NCBI RefSeq assembly: GCF_008801475.1
Contig: NZ_VZPP01000001.1
Location: 529,578-593,577, forward strand
Direction: 5' to 3'
Source of the DNA: Pseudomonas moorei
GTDB taxonomy: Bacteria; Pseudomonadota; Gammaproteobacteria; Pseudomonadales; Pseudomonadaceae
Length of the DNA stretch: 64,000 nt
Both the position numbers and the translations under genes were made by a program. This document shows, piece by piece, positions 26,278 to 34,858 of this stretch (position 1 is the stretch's first letter; every line of letters starts with the position of its first letter). Below the pieces are notes generated by a model. It was given only the letters and a program-made list of their open reading frames with translations. It was not told the origin of the DNA and did not search any database.

Positions 26278-27399
26278 CTACCGGCGACGAAACAGCGCGA
26301 GGCGTTCTTCATCCAGGCTCACGCCAAGACCCGGTGTATTGGGGACGTGCAATTCGAAATCGCGGTAAACCGGTGCCTCGTTCACGATCTCTTCGGTCAG
26401 CAGTAGCGGGCCGAACAACTCGGTGCCCCAGGCCAGCTTCTTCAAGGTCAGGAAGGCATGGGCGGAGGCGAGGGTGCCGATGGCGCCTTCGAGCATGGTC
26501 GCGCCATACAGCGCGATGCCCGCCGCTTCAGCGATCTGAGCAGTACGCAGTACCGCGCGTGGACCGCCGTTCTTGGCAATCTTCAGGGCGAACACGCTGG
26601 CCGCGCCATCCGCTGCGAGACTGAATGCGTCCTCCACCGATTCGATCGATTCGTCGGCCATGATCGGGGCCAAGCTGCGCTGATTGAGGCGCACCTGGCC
26701 GGCACGGTTGATCCGCGAAATCGGTTGTTCGATCAGGTCAATGCCGTTGTCGCCCAGCACCTGGCAGCCACGAATCGCCTGCGCTTCATCCCAATACTGG
26801 TTGACGTCGACCCGCACGCTGGCTCGATCGCCCAGGGCCTGCTTGATCGCCACCACGTGCTTGAGGTCCTGCTCCAGCGGATTGGCACCTATCTTCACTT
26901 TGAAAATGCGGTGGCGGCGCACATCGAGAAAATGCTCGGCCTCGGCGATGTCCCTGGCCGTATTGCCGCTGGCCAGAACCCAGCCCACTTCCAGGCTGTC
27001 GCGCACACGACCGCCCAGCAATTGGCTGACGGCCACACCCTGGCGCTTGCCCTGGGCGTCAAGCAAGGCGCTCTCCAGGCCGGACTTGGCGAAGGTGTTG
27101 CCCTTGGCAATCCGGTCCAGACGTTGCATCGCGGCATTGAAGTTACTGGCGTCCATACCGATCAAGGCCGGCGCCAAGTGCACGTCGATATTGGTCTTGA
27201 TGCTTTCCGGGCTTTCGTTGGCGTAGGACAGCCCGCCGACCGTGGTCGACTCGCCCAGGCCTTCGATACCGTCGCTGCAGCGCAGGCGAATGATCACCAG
27301 GGTCTGCTGCGAAATGGTGTGCATCGCCAACTTGTGCGGGCGGACGGTGGGCAGATCGACGAGGATCGTCTCGATGCTTTCGATTTTGGCTTGGGTCAT
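26278..27399 (-). CDS. catB: Muconate cycloisomerase
   Basis: 373-residue enolase-superfamily enzyme. All classic CatB active-site residues are at their classic positions: Lys167 and Lys169 (FKVKIG), Asp198 (VDVN), Glu224, Asp249 and Lys273 (ALKIAKNGG). It cycloisomerises cis,cis-muconate to (+)-muconolactone using Mn or Mg. It lies 40 bases after the permease in the same operon. Its product needs CatC, for which the only candidate in the window is at 2361. Confidence 0.95.
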   Translation of the reverse strand: MTQAKIESIETILVDLPTVRPHKLAMHTISQQTLVIIRLRCSDGIEGLGESTTVGGLSYANESPESIKTNIDVHLAPALIGMDASNFNAAMQRLDRIAKGNTFAKSGLESALLDAQGKRQGVAVSQLLGGRVRDSLEVGWVLASGNTARDIAEAEHFLDVRRHRIFKVKIGANPLEQDLKHVVAIKQALGDRASVRVDVNQYWDEAQAIRGCQVLGDNGIDLIEQPISRINRAGQVRLNQRSLAPIMADESIESVEDAFSLAADGAASVFALKIAKNGGPRAVLRTAQIAEAAGIALYGATMLEGAIGTLASAHAFLTLKKLAWGTELFGPLLLTEEIVNEAPVYRDFELHVPNTPGLGVSLDEERLALFRRR

Positions 27400-27439
27400 A
27401 CCGGCTTCCAGATGCAGGTTGCAAGAACGTCAGGGGTCA

Positions 27440-28792
27440 TTACGGATTGGCCTGTGGTTGAACGGCCTTCACGTCCGGGTCGGTGGGGCGCTGGCGCCTG
27501 ACCCGAATCAGGAACAGTCCGATCGCCCCGGCACCGATCAGCCCCGGGACAGCGAAAGCCAGAAAGGAAAACTGCAACGGCAGTTCCGCGGCATGCATGG
27601 CCGCCCCGAGCATCGGGCCGATGATTGCGCCGATGCGGCCGATGCCCATGGCCCAGCCCAGTCCGGTGGAGCGGATGTGCGCCGGGTAGTACTGCACCGC
27701 GAAGGCATTGGCGAGGATCTGCGCGCCAGTGGTGCCGCCGCCGGCTATGGCGATCAACACATAGAGCACCGACAGTGGCGCCTTCACCGCCATCAATGCC
27801 AAGACCAGCGCACTGGCGGTCAGGAAACACAGGAGCACCCGGCCGAGACCGAAGCGGTCGGCCAGCCAGCCACCAAACAGAGAACCGAAGATCGCGCCGA
27901 AATTGAGCACCAGCAAAAAGCCGATGCTGGAGTTGATGCCGTAACCGGCGGTGTTCATCAGCTTGGGCAGCCAGGCACTGATGCCGTAGATCATCAGCAG
28001 GCTGCAGCAGAACGCCAACCAGAGCAGCAGGGTATTGATCAGGCGTCCGTCCTGGAAGATCTGCACGACAGAGACCTTGGGGGCCTGGCCAGCCTCGCGA
28101 TGCAGTTCGTCATCCATGTGCGGGATGTATTCAGGTTCTGCCCGGTGCAGCAAATGCTGGGCATCTATGACCCTAGTCTTGCGCAGCAGAAAGTTGATCG
28201 ACTCCGGCAGCTGGCTGACCAACAGGGGCAACACGACCAATGGCACGGCTGCGACTAAGAACACCGACGACCAGCCATATTGCGGAATCAGCCACATGCC
28301 AAGCCCGGCGGACAACATGCCGCCGACGGAATAACCGGTGAACATCACGGCGATCAGCGTACCCCGCAACTTTTTCGGCGCGTACTCGTTCATCAGCGCG
28401 ATGACGTTGGGCATGACCCCGCCGATGCCGATACCGGCCAGAAAACGGAAAAAAGCGAACTCTTCAGGGGTGCGGGCAAAGCCGTTGATTACGGTGATGC
28501 CGCTGAACAGCACCACGCACATTGTGATGGTCTTGCGCCGGCCGATTCGATCCGACAATTGACCGAAAAACAGCGCGCCGACCATCATGCCCAGCAGCGC
28601 GCAGCTACCCAACAGACCGGCCTGCAACGCAGTGAGGCCCCAATCCTTCATCAGGGCGGGCAGCACCACGCCGTAGATGACCAGATCGTAACCGTCGAAA
28701 ATTATGATGAGCGCACCCCAGAACAGCAGGCGTGCGTGAAAGGCATTGAATCGGGCCCCGTCGAGCAGGGTGGCTACGTCGATAGTTCGCAT
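27440..28792 (-). CDS. MFS aromatic acid:H+ symporter (BenK/PcaK-like)
   Basis: About 450 residues from MRTIDVATLLDG at 28792, which has AAGAAGAG ahead; the longer frame overlaps the hydroxylase gene. The motif FDGYDLVIYGVVLPALMKDWGL in TM1 and FFGQLSDRIGRRKTI in loop 2-3 are signatures of the AAHS group (BenK, PcaK, MhbT). The operon position suggests import of salicylate or a related benzoate. Confidence 0.9.
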   Translation of the reverse strand: MRTIDVATLLDGARFNAFHARLLFWGALIIIFDGYDLVIYGVVLPALMKDWGLTALQAGLLGSCALLGMMVGALFFGQLSDRIGRRKTITMCVVLFSGITVINGFARTPEEFAFFRFLAGIGIGGVMPNVIALMNEYAPKKLRGTLIAVMFTGYSVGGMLSAGLGMWLIPQYGWSSVFLVAAVPLVVLPLLVSQLPESINFLLRKTRVIDAQHLLHRAEPEYIPHMDDELHREAGQAPKVSVVQIFQDGRLINTLLLWLAFCCSLLMIYGISAWLPKLMNTAGYGINSSIGFLLVLNFGAIFGSLFGGWLADRFGLGRVLLCFLTASALVLALMAVKAPLSVLYVLIAIAGGGTTGAQILANAFAVQYYPAHIRSTGLGWAMGIGRIGAIIGPMLGAAMHAAELPLQFSFLAFAVPGLIGAGAIGLFLIRVRRQRPTDPDVKAVQPQANP

Positions 28793-28865
28793 GGCATGGC
28801 TCTTCTTGTAATTGTTATTTGAGCCGGGGTGTCGCCTGGGCGCACCCCGGTTTGAGCGCAGACGA

Positions 28866-30167
28866 TCAGGATGCGTCTGACGGCATCCCCCAGCCCAGAC
28901 GCGCGCGCGCCTCGACCACATCGGTTTCCGGGTCGTGGTTCCACAACCAGTTGAAACGGCTTTCCAGCTTGGCCGCCAGGGCCTGCTCATCAGCGCCGAT
29001 CTCGGGGTCGCGCATCTCGTACAGCTCGCCTGCCTGCCAGGAGGTGCGTTGTACCTTGCACGCTCGCGGACGGCGCAGTTCGTCGTAGGTGGTGAGCACG
29101 GCGGGGAGGTTGTCGGCGGTCAGCCGCGAGTCGCCCAACAGGCGTGCCAGGAAGTAAGCATCTTCCAGGCCCTGGCCGGCACCGGCACCCTGGTGCGGCA
29201 GCATGGCGTGGGCGGCGTCGCCGATCAGCACCACGCGGTTGTGCACGTAGCCCGGCAACTCGGCCAGGTCATGCAATGCCCAGTAGGTCGGCTCGGGAAT
29301 GCACTCGAGTAGCGTGCGGGCAGCCTCACCCCACTCGGCGAAGTCTTCGAGCATCTGCGCCTGGGTGGTCTTGCGCACCCACGGGGCGTCGGCCGGCCAT
29401 TGCGGGGTGGCGCTGGAGCGGTCGGAAAGGAACGCCACCACGTTGATAATGCGACCCTGTTTCACCGGAAAGGTCAGGATGTGCCCGTCCTTGACCAAGT
29501 ACATCTGCGGCACGTCCACCAGATGAGTATTGATGCCCTTGGCGCGGTAGGCGGCACGCAGGGTGTCGCTGTCGATCATGCCGCGATAGGCGCAGGTGCC
29601 GGTGAAGCGCGGCTCGGCCGGTTCAGCGTTGATACCTTCGAGTACGTGAGCGCGCAGCGCCGATTTGATGCCGTCTGCGGCAATCAGCAGGTCGCAACGG
29701 TAGTCGGTACCGTCGGCGAACGTGACACGGGCCTCGTTGCCGTTCTGCTCAACACCCACGGCGCGTTTATTGAACTGCGCGATACCCGCAGGCAGGTGCG
29801 TGGTCAGCACATCGAGGAAGTCGGCGCGGTGCACCGTAGACTGGCCCATGCCCGGCATTACGGTGGTCGCCAGGTACTTGGATTCGCCGGTGCCGTGGCG
29901 CCATTCGAACCAAACGTCTTCCCAGGGGGCAGGGGTGCGGTCTTCGACTTTGCGGTAGGCGTCGCCGATACCGAGGCCGTTGAGAGCACGCACCGAGTTA
30001 GCGCCGAACGCGACACCGGCACCCACTTCACCGAAGGCCGGTGCAGCTTCAAACAGCTGCACCTCGACGTCACTGTTGCGGCAGAGATCAAGGGCCAGGG
30101 CGACGCCGGAAATGCCGCCGCCGACGATACCTATACGCAGGGATTGCTTGGAGCTGTTGTTATTCAT
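28866..30167 (-). CDS. Salicylate 1-hydroxylase (FAD monooxygenase)
   Basis: About 433 residues. The FAD motif IGIVGGGISGVALALDL lies at the N-terminus, and GDAAHAMLPHQGAGAGQGLEDA (FAD-ribityl binding) about two thirds along. Overall it is the group A flavoprotein hydroxylase layout of NahG/SalA. It decarboxylates and hydroxylates salicylate to catechol with NADH and O2. I chose the MNNNSSKQ start at 30167; Met at 30179 is a close alternative. It is divergent from a NahR homologue and followed by permease, catB and catA, giving a short salicylate-to-muconolactone route. Confidence 0.9.
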   Translation of the reverse strand: MNNNSSKQSLRIGIVGGGISGVALALDLCRNSDVEVQLFEAAPAFGEVGAGVAFGANSVRALNGLGIGDAYRKVEDRTPAPWEDVWFEWRHGTGESKYLATTVMPGMGQSTVHRADFLDVLTTHLPAGIAQFNKRAVGVEQNGNEARVTFADGTDYRCDLLIAADGIKSALRAHVLEGINAEPAEPRFTGTCAYRGMIDSDTLRAAYRAKGINTHLVDVPQMYLVKDGHILTFPVKQGRIINVVAFLSDRSSATPQWPADAPWVRKTTQAQMLEDFAEWGEAARTLLECIPEPTYWALHDLAELPGYVHNRVVLIGDAAHAMLPHQGAGAGQGLEDAYFLARLLGDSRLTADNLPAVLTTYDELRRPRACKVQRTSWQAGELYEMRDPEIGADEQALAAKLESRFNWLWNHDPETDVVEARARLGWGMPSDAS

Positions 30168-30255
30168 TGGGATACCCATGACGGAAATTCTTGTTGTGGG
30201 AACCATCATGAGTAACGCAGTGACATTGATAAATGCACTGACCCGTATAAGATCT

Positions 30256-30270
30256 ATCACCAGTCTGAAT
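30256..30270 (-). promoter_or_regulatory. Candidate NahR-type operator
   Basis: On the minus strand it reads ATTCAGACTGGTGAT. From memory the NahR site is ATTCACGCT-N2-TGAT, so 11 of the 13 fixed positions match. It lies 89 bases upstream of the salicylate hydroxylase start, in the divergent promoter shared with the NahR homologue, at a spacing suitable for an activator near -60. Confidence 0.55.
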
Positions 30271-30313
30271 ATTACTTTTGCGGACCTGCCCAGCCCCGAT
30301 TTAGAGCGTAACC

Positions 30314-31219
30314 ATGGAACTGCATGACCTGGATTTGAACCTGCTGGTGGTTTTCAACCAGCTGTTGCTCGACCGTCGCGTCTCGACTGCGGCGGAAAAC
30401 CTCGGGCTTACGCAGCCGGCGGTAAGCAATGCGCTCAAGCGCCTGCGGGCGGCGCTGGGGGATGACCTGTTTGTGCGTACTTATCACGGCATGCAGCCCA
30501 CACCGTACGCCGAGCAACTGGCCGAGCCGGTGTTGCAGGCCATGGACACGCTGCGCGATGCCTTGAGTCGGGCCAACACCTTCGCCCCCCTAAGCAGCGC
30601 GCGGACATTCACCGTGGCGATGACCGATATCGGGGAGATCTACCTGATACCCCGGTTGATGGATGCCCTGGCGCGCCTGGCCCCCGGTTGCAAGATCAGC
30701 ACCGTTCGCGACAATGCGATGAGCCTCAACGAAGACTTGCAGAATGGTACTGTGGACGTTGCAATCGGCCTGATCCCGCAATTGCGCGCAGGCTTCTTCC
30801 AGCGTCGTTTGATGCGCCAGCACTATGTGTTCCTTTGCCGCAAGGATCACCCCGCAACCAGGGAACCGCTGACCCTGGAGCGGTTTTGTGCCTACGGTCA
30901 CGTGCGGGTCGTTGCGGCCAACACCGGCCACGGCGAAGCGGATACACTGATGATGCGCTTGGGCATCGAGCGTTCGATTCGCCTGGAAGTGCCGCACTTC
31001 GCCGCCATCGGCCACATCCTCAAACACACCGATCTGGTGGCCACGGTGCCGGAGCGTTATGCCACGGTGAACCTCGAACACTTCGGCCTGACGGCGCTGC
31101 CGCACCCGGTGGACATTCCCGAGTTCACCATCAACATGCTGTGGCATGCGCGGTACCACCGCGACCCGGCCAACCGCTGGTTGCGTCAACTGATGTTCGA
31201 GCTGTTTTCCGAGGCCTAA
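30314..31219 (+). CDS. nahR: NahR-like LysR regulator (salicylate-responsive type)
   Basis: 301 residues, very similar to NahR over its whole length. Shared segments include MELHDLDLNLLVVFNQLLLDRRVSTAAENLGLTQPAVSNALKRLR, FTVAMTDIGEIYLIPRLMDALA, RKDHPATREPLTLERFCAYGHVRV and LRQLMFELF. NahR activates naphthalene/salicylate genes with salicylate as inducer. The gene is divergent from the salicylate hydroxylase operon, its likely target. Confidence 0.92.
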   Translation: MELHDLDLNLLVVFNQLLLDRRVSTAAENLGLTQPAVSNALKRLRAALGDDLFVRTYHGMQPTPYAEQLAEPVLQAMDTLRDALSRANTFAPLSSARTFTVAMTDIGEIYLIPRLMDALARLAPGCKISTVRDNAMSLNEDLQNGTVDVAIGLIPQLRAGFFQRRLMRQHYVFLCRKDHPATREPLTLERFCAYGHVRVVAANTGHGEADTLMMRLGIERSIRLEVPHFAAIGHILKHTDLVATVPERYATVNLEHFGLTALPHPVDIPEFTINMLWHARYHRDPANRWLRQLMFELFSEA

Positions 31220-31233
31220 CGGTCGACCCGCTC

Positions 31234-32134
31234 TCAGTCTGCAAGGGACTCGCGCAGGGCGGCCGCCAACATCTCGCGAAACCATTTGTTCTGCGGATCG
31301 CGGTGAAAGCGGTCATGCCAGTAGAGCGCGATGTCGAATTCCGGCAGCACCAGGGGCAGGGGTTTGAGTAGCAGGGGAAAGAATCTCGACAGGGTCTTGC
31401 CCAGCACGTTGGGCACTACCCACAGCATGTCCGACTCCAGCAACAGGTGCGGGGCCGAGAGATATTGGGGAATGCGCACACCGATGTTGTGGCGCGCGCC
31501 GGCTTCGATCAGCGCGCTCGAGCAGCACGTGCCCGGTGCCGCCGGTTTCCACCAGCAAGTGTTGCTGCGCCAAGAAGCGCTCTAGGGTCAACTCTGCGTC
31601 GGCCAACGGGTGGCCCCGGCGCAGCGCACAGACGTAATGCTGCGAAGACACGATAGTCCGGTGGATGTCCGTCTTCAGAGTCGGCAGGTAACCAATCGCC
31701 AGGTCAATGCGACCCGTGGACAGTCCGATCAAGGTCTCTTCGACACTGCTGGCGACGGTATTGATGCGGCTCATAGGCGCCTGGGTTTGCAGCATCTTCA
31801 GAATCGTCGGCAGGCACACGGCCTCGCCGATGTCTCGTGTGCGCACGGTGAATACTTTGCGGCAGTGCTGCGGGGAAAACTCAAGGGCGCGGCTCTGTGC
31901 CTCGCGCACCAGGTCCAGGGCTTCGAGAAGCGTCGGTGCGATTTGCACGGCGAACGGCGTGGGTTCCATGCGCCGGCCTACTACAGTGAACAGACGGTCG
32001 CCGTACTCCTGGCGCAAGCGTTTTAGCGAACTGCTGACCGCACCCTGGGTGACCCCCAGATTATCGGCTGCGATGGACACAGAGTGGTCACGCCACAGTG
32101 CCTCGAACGCAAACAGCAGGTTCAAATCCTTCAT
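31234..32134 (-). pseudogene. LysR-family regulator broken by a frameshift
   Basis: The first part (32134 down to about 31520) encodes an intact HTH and most of the effector domain, closely related to the LysR at 12569. After GGTGHVLLERA the frame changes. The rest of the family sequence (RIPQYLSAPHLLLESDMLWVVPNVLGKTLSRFF...YWHDRFHRDPQNKWFREML) continues in another frame from about 31510 to 31234. Compared with ERALIDAG in the paralogue, the shift equals one added or two lost bases near 31507-31524. It is divergent from the ring-cleavage operon at 32273, its presumed target. A sequencing error is possible. Confidence 0.8.
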
Positions 32135-32168
32135 CGCAGCGCCTCGTATCACTCTCATTACTAGTTAT

Positions 32169-32186
32169 AAATAACTCAGGCTATTT
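32169..32186. promoter_or_regulatory. Inverted repeat AAATA-N8-TATTT
   Basis: 18-base dyad AAATAACTCAGGCTATTT in the divergent promoter between the broken LysR gene and the operon at 32273. It resembles the dyad at 35878-35894. A GTTAT-AA-ATAAC palindrome (32164-32175) overlaps it. It could be a LysR-type operator. Confidence 0.4.
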
Positions 32187-32272
32187 GTTCTCGATCAAAG
32201 CCGCGCCTAAGTTAGCAGCCAATGACGCGTTGCGGTGTACAACCGCAACAATAACAACAAGAGAAGCCTAAA

Positions 32273-33166
32273 ATGAGCGCTATCACTATCGGAATGGTGG
32301 GTATCGGCCAACTCGGCCTGCCCATCGCAAGTAACCTGCTCGCTGCCGGATATCGAGTGGTTGGTTACCGTCGCCGTGACCGTGAACCCTTTGTGCAATT
32401 GGGTGGTATTGCCCTCAACAGTCCTGCCGAAGTCGCCGCCGAGTCGGACTTCATCCTCACCTGCTTGCCGAGCGAAGCGTCCCAGATCGAAATCATGGAG
32501 GGGCCTGACGGACTGCTCGGTGCCTTGCGCCCGGATCACACTCTGATCGAGATGGGCACCTATGAGCGCGACTTCAAAGTGCAGATGGCCGAGCGCATTC
32601 AAGGCAAGGGCGCCCGCGTGCTGGAAGCGGAAGTCAGCGGTTCTCCACCCCTGGTGCTCGCCCGCAAGGCGTCGCTGTTCCTGGGAGGTGACGAGCAACT
32701 GATCGAGCACTGCCAACCGGTGCTCAGTGCCATCGCGGACATCCAGTTCAGGATCGGCGAGTTCGGCAGTGCCGTGGCAATGAAGCTGATCGCCAACTAC
32801 CTGCTGACCATCCACACGCTCGCCGCCGCTGAGGCCATGAACCTGGGCGTACGCGCCGGCTTCAGCGCCGAAAAAGTGGTCGAAGTGATCCGCCAGAGCG
32901 CGGGCAGTTCGACCATGTTCATGGTGCGTGCCCCAATGATGGCCAGCCGCACCTTCCAGCCAGCGCCAGGCCCGATCGTGACGCTGGAAAAATACCTGCA
33001 CATGGCCGGTGACCTGTCCGCGGACCTGGGCTGTGCATCGCCGCTGTTCAGTGCAGCCCAATCCTACTTCAACCGTGCGCTGGACTTGGGCATGGGTGAA
33101 GAAGATATCTCCGCCGTGATCAAGCTGATCGAAGCCGATTCCCGTGTACGTCCCCAACAAGAGTGA
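32273..33166 (+). CDS. 3-hydroxyisobutyrate dehydrogenase-family NAD(P) oxidoreductase
   Basis: 297 residues with N-terminal Rossmann motif IGMVGIGQLGLPIASNLLAAGYRVVGYRR. The catalytic Lys lies in VAMKLIANYLL, with a second substrate-loop motif LEAEVSGSP. Family members oxidise or reduce beta-hydroxy acids. RRRDREP after strand 2 favours NADP. It leads the second ring-cleavage operon with NIPSNAP, dioxygenase, YciI-like and FAH genes. The substrate is not identifiable. Confidence 0.85.
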   Translation: MSAITIGMVGIGQLGLPIASNLLAAGYRVVGYRRRDREPFVQLGGIALNSPAEVAAESDFILTCLPSEASQIEIMEGPDGLLGALRPDHTLIEMGTYERDFKVQMAERIQGKGARVLEAEVSGSPPLVLARKASLFLGGDEQLIEHCQPVLSAIADIQFRIGEFGSAVAMKLIANYLLTIHTLAAAEAMNLGVRAGFSAEKVVEVIRQSAGSSTMFMVRAPMMASRTFQPAPGPIVTLEKYLHMAGDLSADLGCASPLFSAAQSYFNRALDLGMGEEDISAVIKLIEADSRVRPQQE

Positions 33167-33171
33167 ACGAC

Positions 33172-33486
33172 ATGCTTATTGAACAACGCACCTACCAACT
33201 CAAGCCTGGCACCCTGAATGAATTCCTTCGTGTGTACCAGGCCGAAGGCCTGAAAATCCAGAGTGAAGCGCTGGGTAACCTCATTGCCTACCTCAAGCCT
33301 GAAACCGGTGACGTAAACAGGGTCATCCACATCTGGGGCTTTTCCAGCTATGAGGACCGCGCTCAACGGCGCGCCGCTCTGTCGGGCAATCCGAAATGGC
33401 ACGAATTCCTCGGCAAGGCAGGGCACATGGTGACGGCGCAGCAGGTCGAGTTGCTGACCGGCGCACCGTTTTCCCCGATTCAGTAA
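33172..33486 (+). CDS. NIPSNAP-family protein
   Basis: 104-residue dimeric alpha/beta-barrel protein with the NIPSNAP pattern MLIEQRTYQLKPGTLNEFLRVYQAEG ... VIHIWGFSSYEDRAQRRAAL. The ATG at 33172 follows the dehydrogenase stop by 5 bases; the GTG at 33163 is a weaker alternative. NIPSNAP proteins are found in catabolic operons without an assigned reaction. Confidence 0.83.
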   Translation: MLIEQRTYQLKPGTLNEFLRVYQAEGLKIQSEALGNLIAYLKPETGDVNRVIHIWGFSSYEDRAQRRAALSGNPKWHEFLGKAGHMVTAQQVELLTGAPFSPIQ

Positions 33487-33499
33487 AGGAGATACCGTC

Positions 33500-34480
33500 A
33501 TGATCCGTTTTCTTCATCACGTAGGTTTGTCTGTTCCGGATCTGGAAGTAGGGCGTGCATTCTATGAGGCCTTCGGCCTGGAAGCGCGCGTATCGGGCGA
33601 GCATCTGGTGCTGCGATGCAAAGGTCGCGGCCAGGATCAGATTCGCTTGATGCCCGGCAGCCCTAAGCATTTGAGTTACGTCGCCTATGGCACCGATGCC
33701 GCCGGCATGAAACAGGTGCGCAAAAACCTTAAGAGCCATAACGTTACCCTTGAAGATGCGCCGTTCAATATCGATTCAAAGGGCATCTGGTTCCGTGATC
33801 CGAGCAACGACTGGGTCCACATCTGTGAAGGCGTAGAAGCTCCTGCGGCGCCACGGCCTACCCCGGAAGTGAACACCCATGGCCGTTATCGCCGGATCGG
33901 TCAGCGTGCCTGCGACCTGACCTCGTCGTCGCGCATCGCTACACCGCTGCGCCTGGGCCACCTAATCAAGTTCAGTCCGGACATGGACAAGTCCATCGCG
34001 TTCTATACCCAGGTGCTTGGCATGAAGGTGTCCGATCGCGCCGGCGATATCCTCGGTTTCCTGCGTTTCGGTTGTGGTGGCGATCACCACGCGCTGGGCC
34101 TGGCCAAGAGTTCCCACAGCGGCCTGCACCACCTGAGTTTCGAAGTGATGGACATCGACGAAATCGAGATGGGTGCCCAGAGCCTGATGGCCAAGGGTTA
34201 CATCAGCGCTTTCGGCCTGGGTCGCCATGTTGGCGGCTCCAACTACTTCCACTACATCCGCGATCCGTGGAATAGCCTGGTGGAGTACTTCTGGGATATC
34301 GACGTGATCCCCGAAGATGACAGCGACTGGGTCGTGTTGAATGCTGCGGGCCCGCATGAGCTGGCCGCTGTGTGGGCTGTCGGTCCACCCAAGGAAGACT
34401 TCGCCCACAACTACGAAGTGCCTGATGGTGCTGAGCAAGGCCCGTCCATGGCTCTGAATGAGGCGCTCGCCCATGGCTGA
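33500..34480 (+). CDS. Extradiol ring-cleavage dioxygenase (VOC fold)
   Basis: 326 residues in two VOC modules. The C-terminal module has ligand candidates His154 (RLGHLIKF), His211 (GLHHLSFEV) and Glu262 (NSLVEYF), with active-site His196/197 (GDHHALGL), His243 and Tyr249 as in BphC-type enzymes. The sequence is unlike the dioxygenase at 5108, so the strain has two different extradiol enzymes here. Fission of a catechol-type intermediate is likely, with the FAH-family gene downstream as candidate next step. Confidence 0.83.
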   Translation: MIRFLHHVGLSVPDLEVGRAFYEAFGLEARVSGEHLVLRCKGRGQDQIRLMPGSPKHLSYVAYGTDAAGMKQVRKNLKSHNVTLEDAPFNIDSKGIWFRDPSNDWVHICEGVEAPAAPRPTPEVNTHGRYRRIGQRACDLTSSSRIATPLRLGHLIKFSPDMDKSIAFYTQVLGMKVSDRAGDILGFLRFGCGGDHHALGLAKSSHSGLHHLSFEVMDIDEIEMGAQSLMAKGYISAFGLGRHVGGSNYFHYIRDPWNSLVEYFWDIDVIPEDDSDWVVLNAAGPHELAAVWAVGPPKEDFAHNYEVPDGAEQGPSMALNEALAHG

Positions 34481-34850
34481 CACGACTCCGGAGCAAGCGT
34501 TGCTTGCCGGCATGCTGAACAAACCCCTGTTCGTGGCTTTTCGTACGCCCAAGGACTTGACACGCATGTCGGAGTTGTTGGGGGCCCACCTGCAGTGGGC
34601 CATCGCCGCGCAGAATCGTGGCGAGCTGTTTGCTTCCGGGCCGTTTGTCTCCGAGCAGTACGCGCCGGGGCAACTGGGCGGCATGACCATTCTGCGGGCT
34701 GCGGACCAGGCTGAGGCTGAACGGCTGGTCCAGGCCGACCCGTTCATTGCCAACGGTGTGTTCGGTGCGGAGGTACGCAAGTGGATGCTCATGGAAGGCG
34801 GCATCACCGTACACATGACCTTCTCGGATAAACGCGGTTCGCTTCTTTAA
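34473..34850 (+). CDS. YciI-like small protein
   Basis: About 125 residues, starting at MADTTPEQ (34473) and overlapping the dioxygenase stop by 8 bases. It has the ferredoxin-like YciI pattern (LFASGPFVSEQYAPGQLGGMTILRAADQAEAERLVQADPFI), including the conserved Asp-Pro. YciI-type proteins occur as small lyases, isomerases or dehalogenase-like enzymes. It is translationally coupled to the dioxygenase, so it probably acts on the ring-cleavage product. Confidence 0.8.
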   Translation: MADTTPEQALLAGMLNKPLFVAFRTPKDLTRMSELLGAHLQWAIAAQNRGELFASGPFVSEQYAPGQLGGMTILRAADQAEAERLVQADPFIANGVFGAEVRKWMLMEGGITVHMTFSDKRGSLL

Positions 34851-34858
34851 GGTGACTT

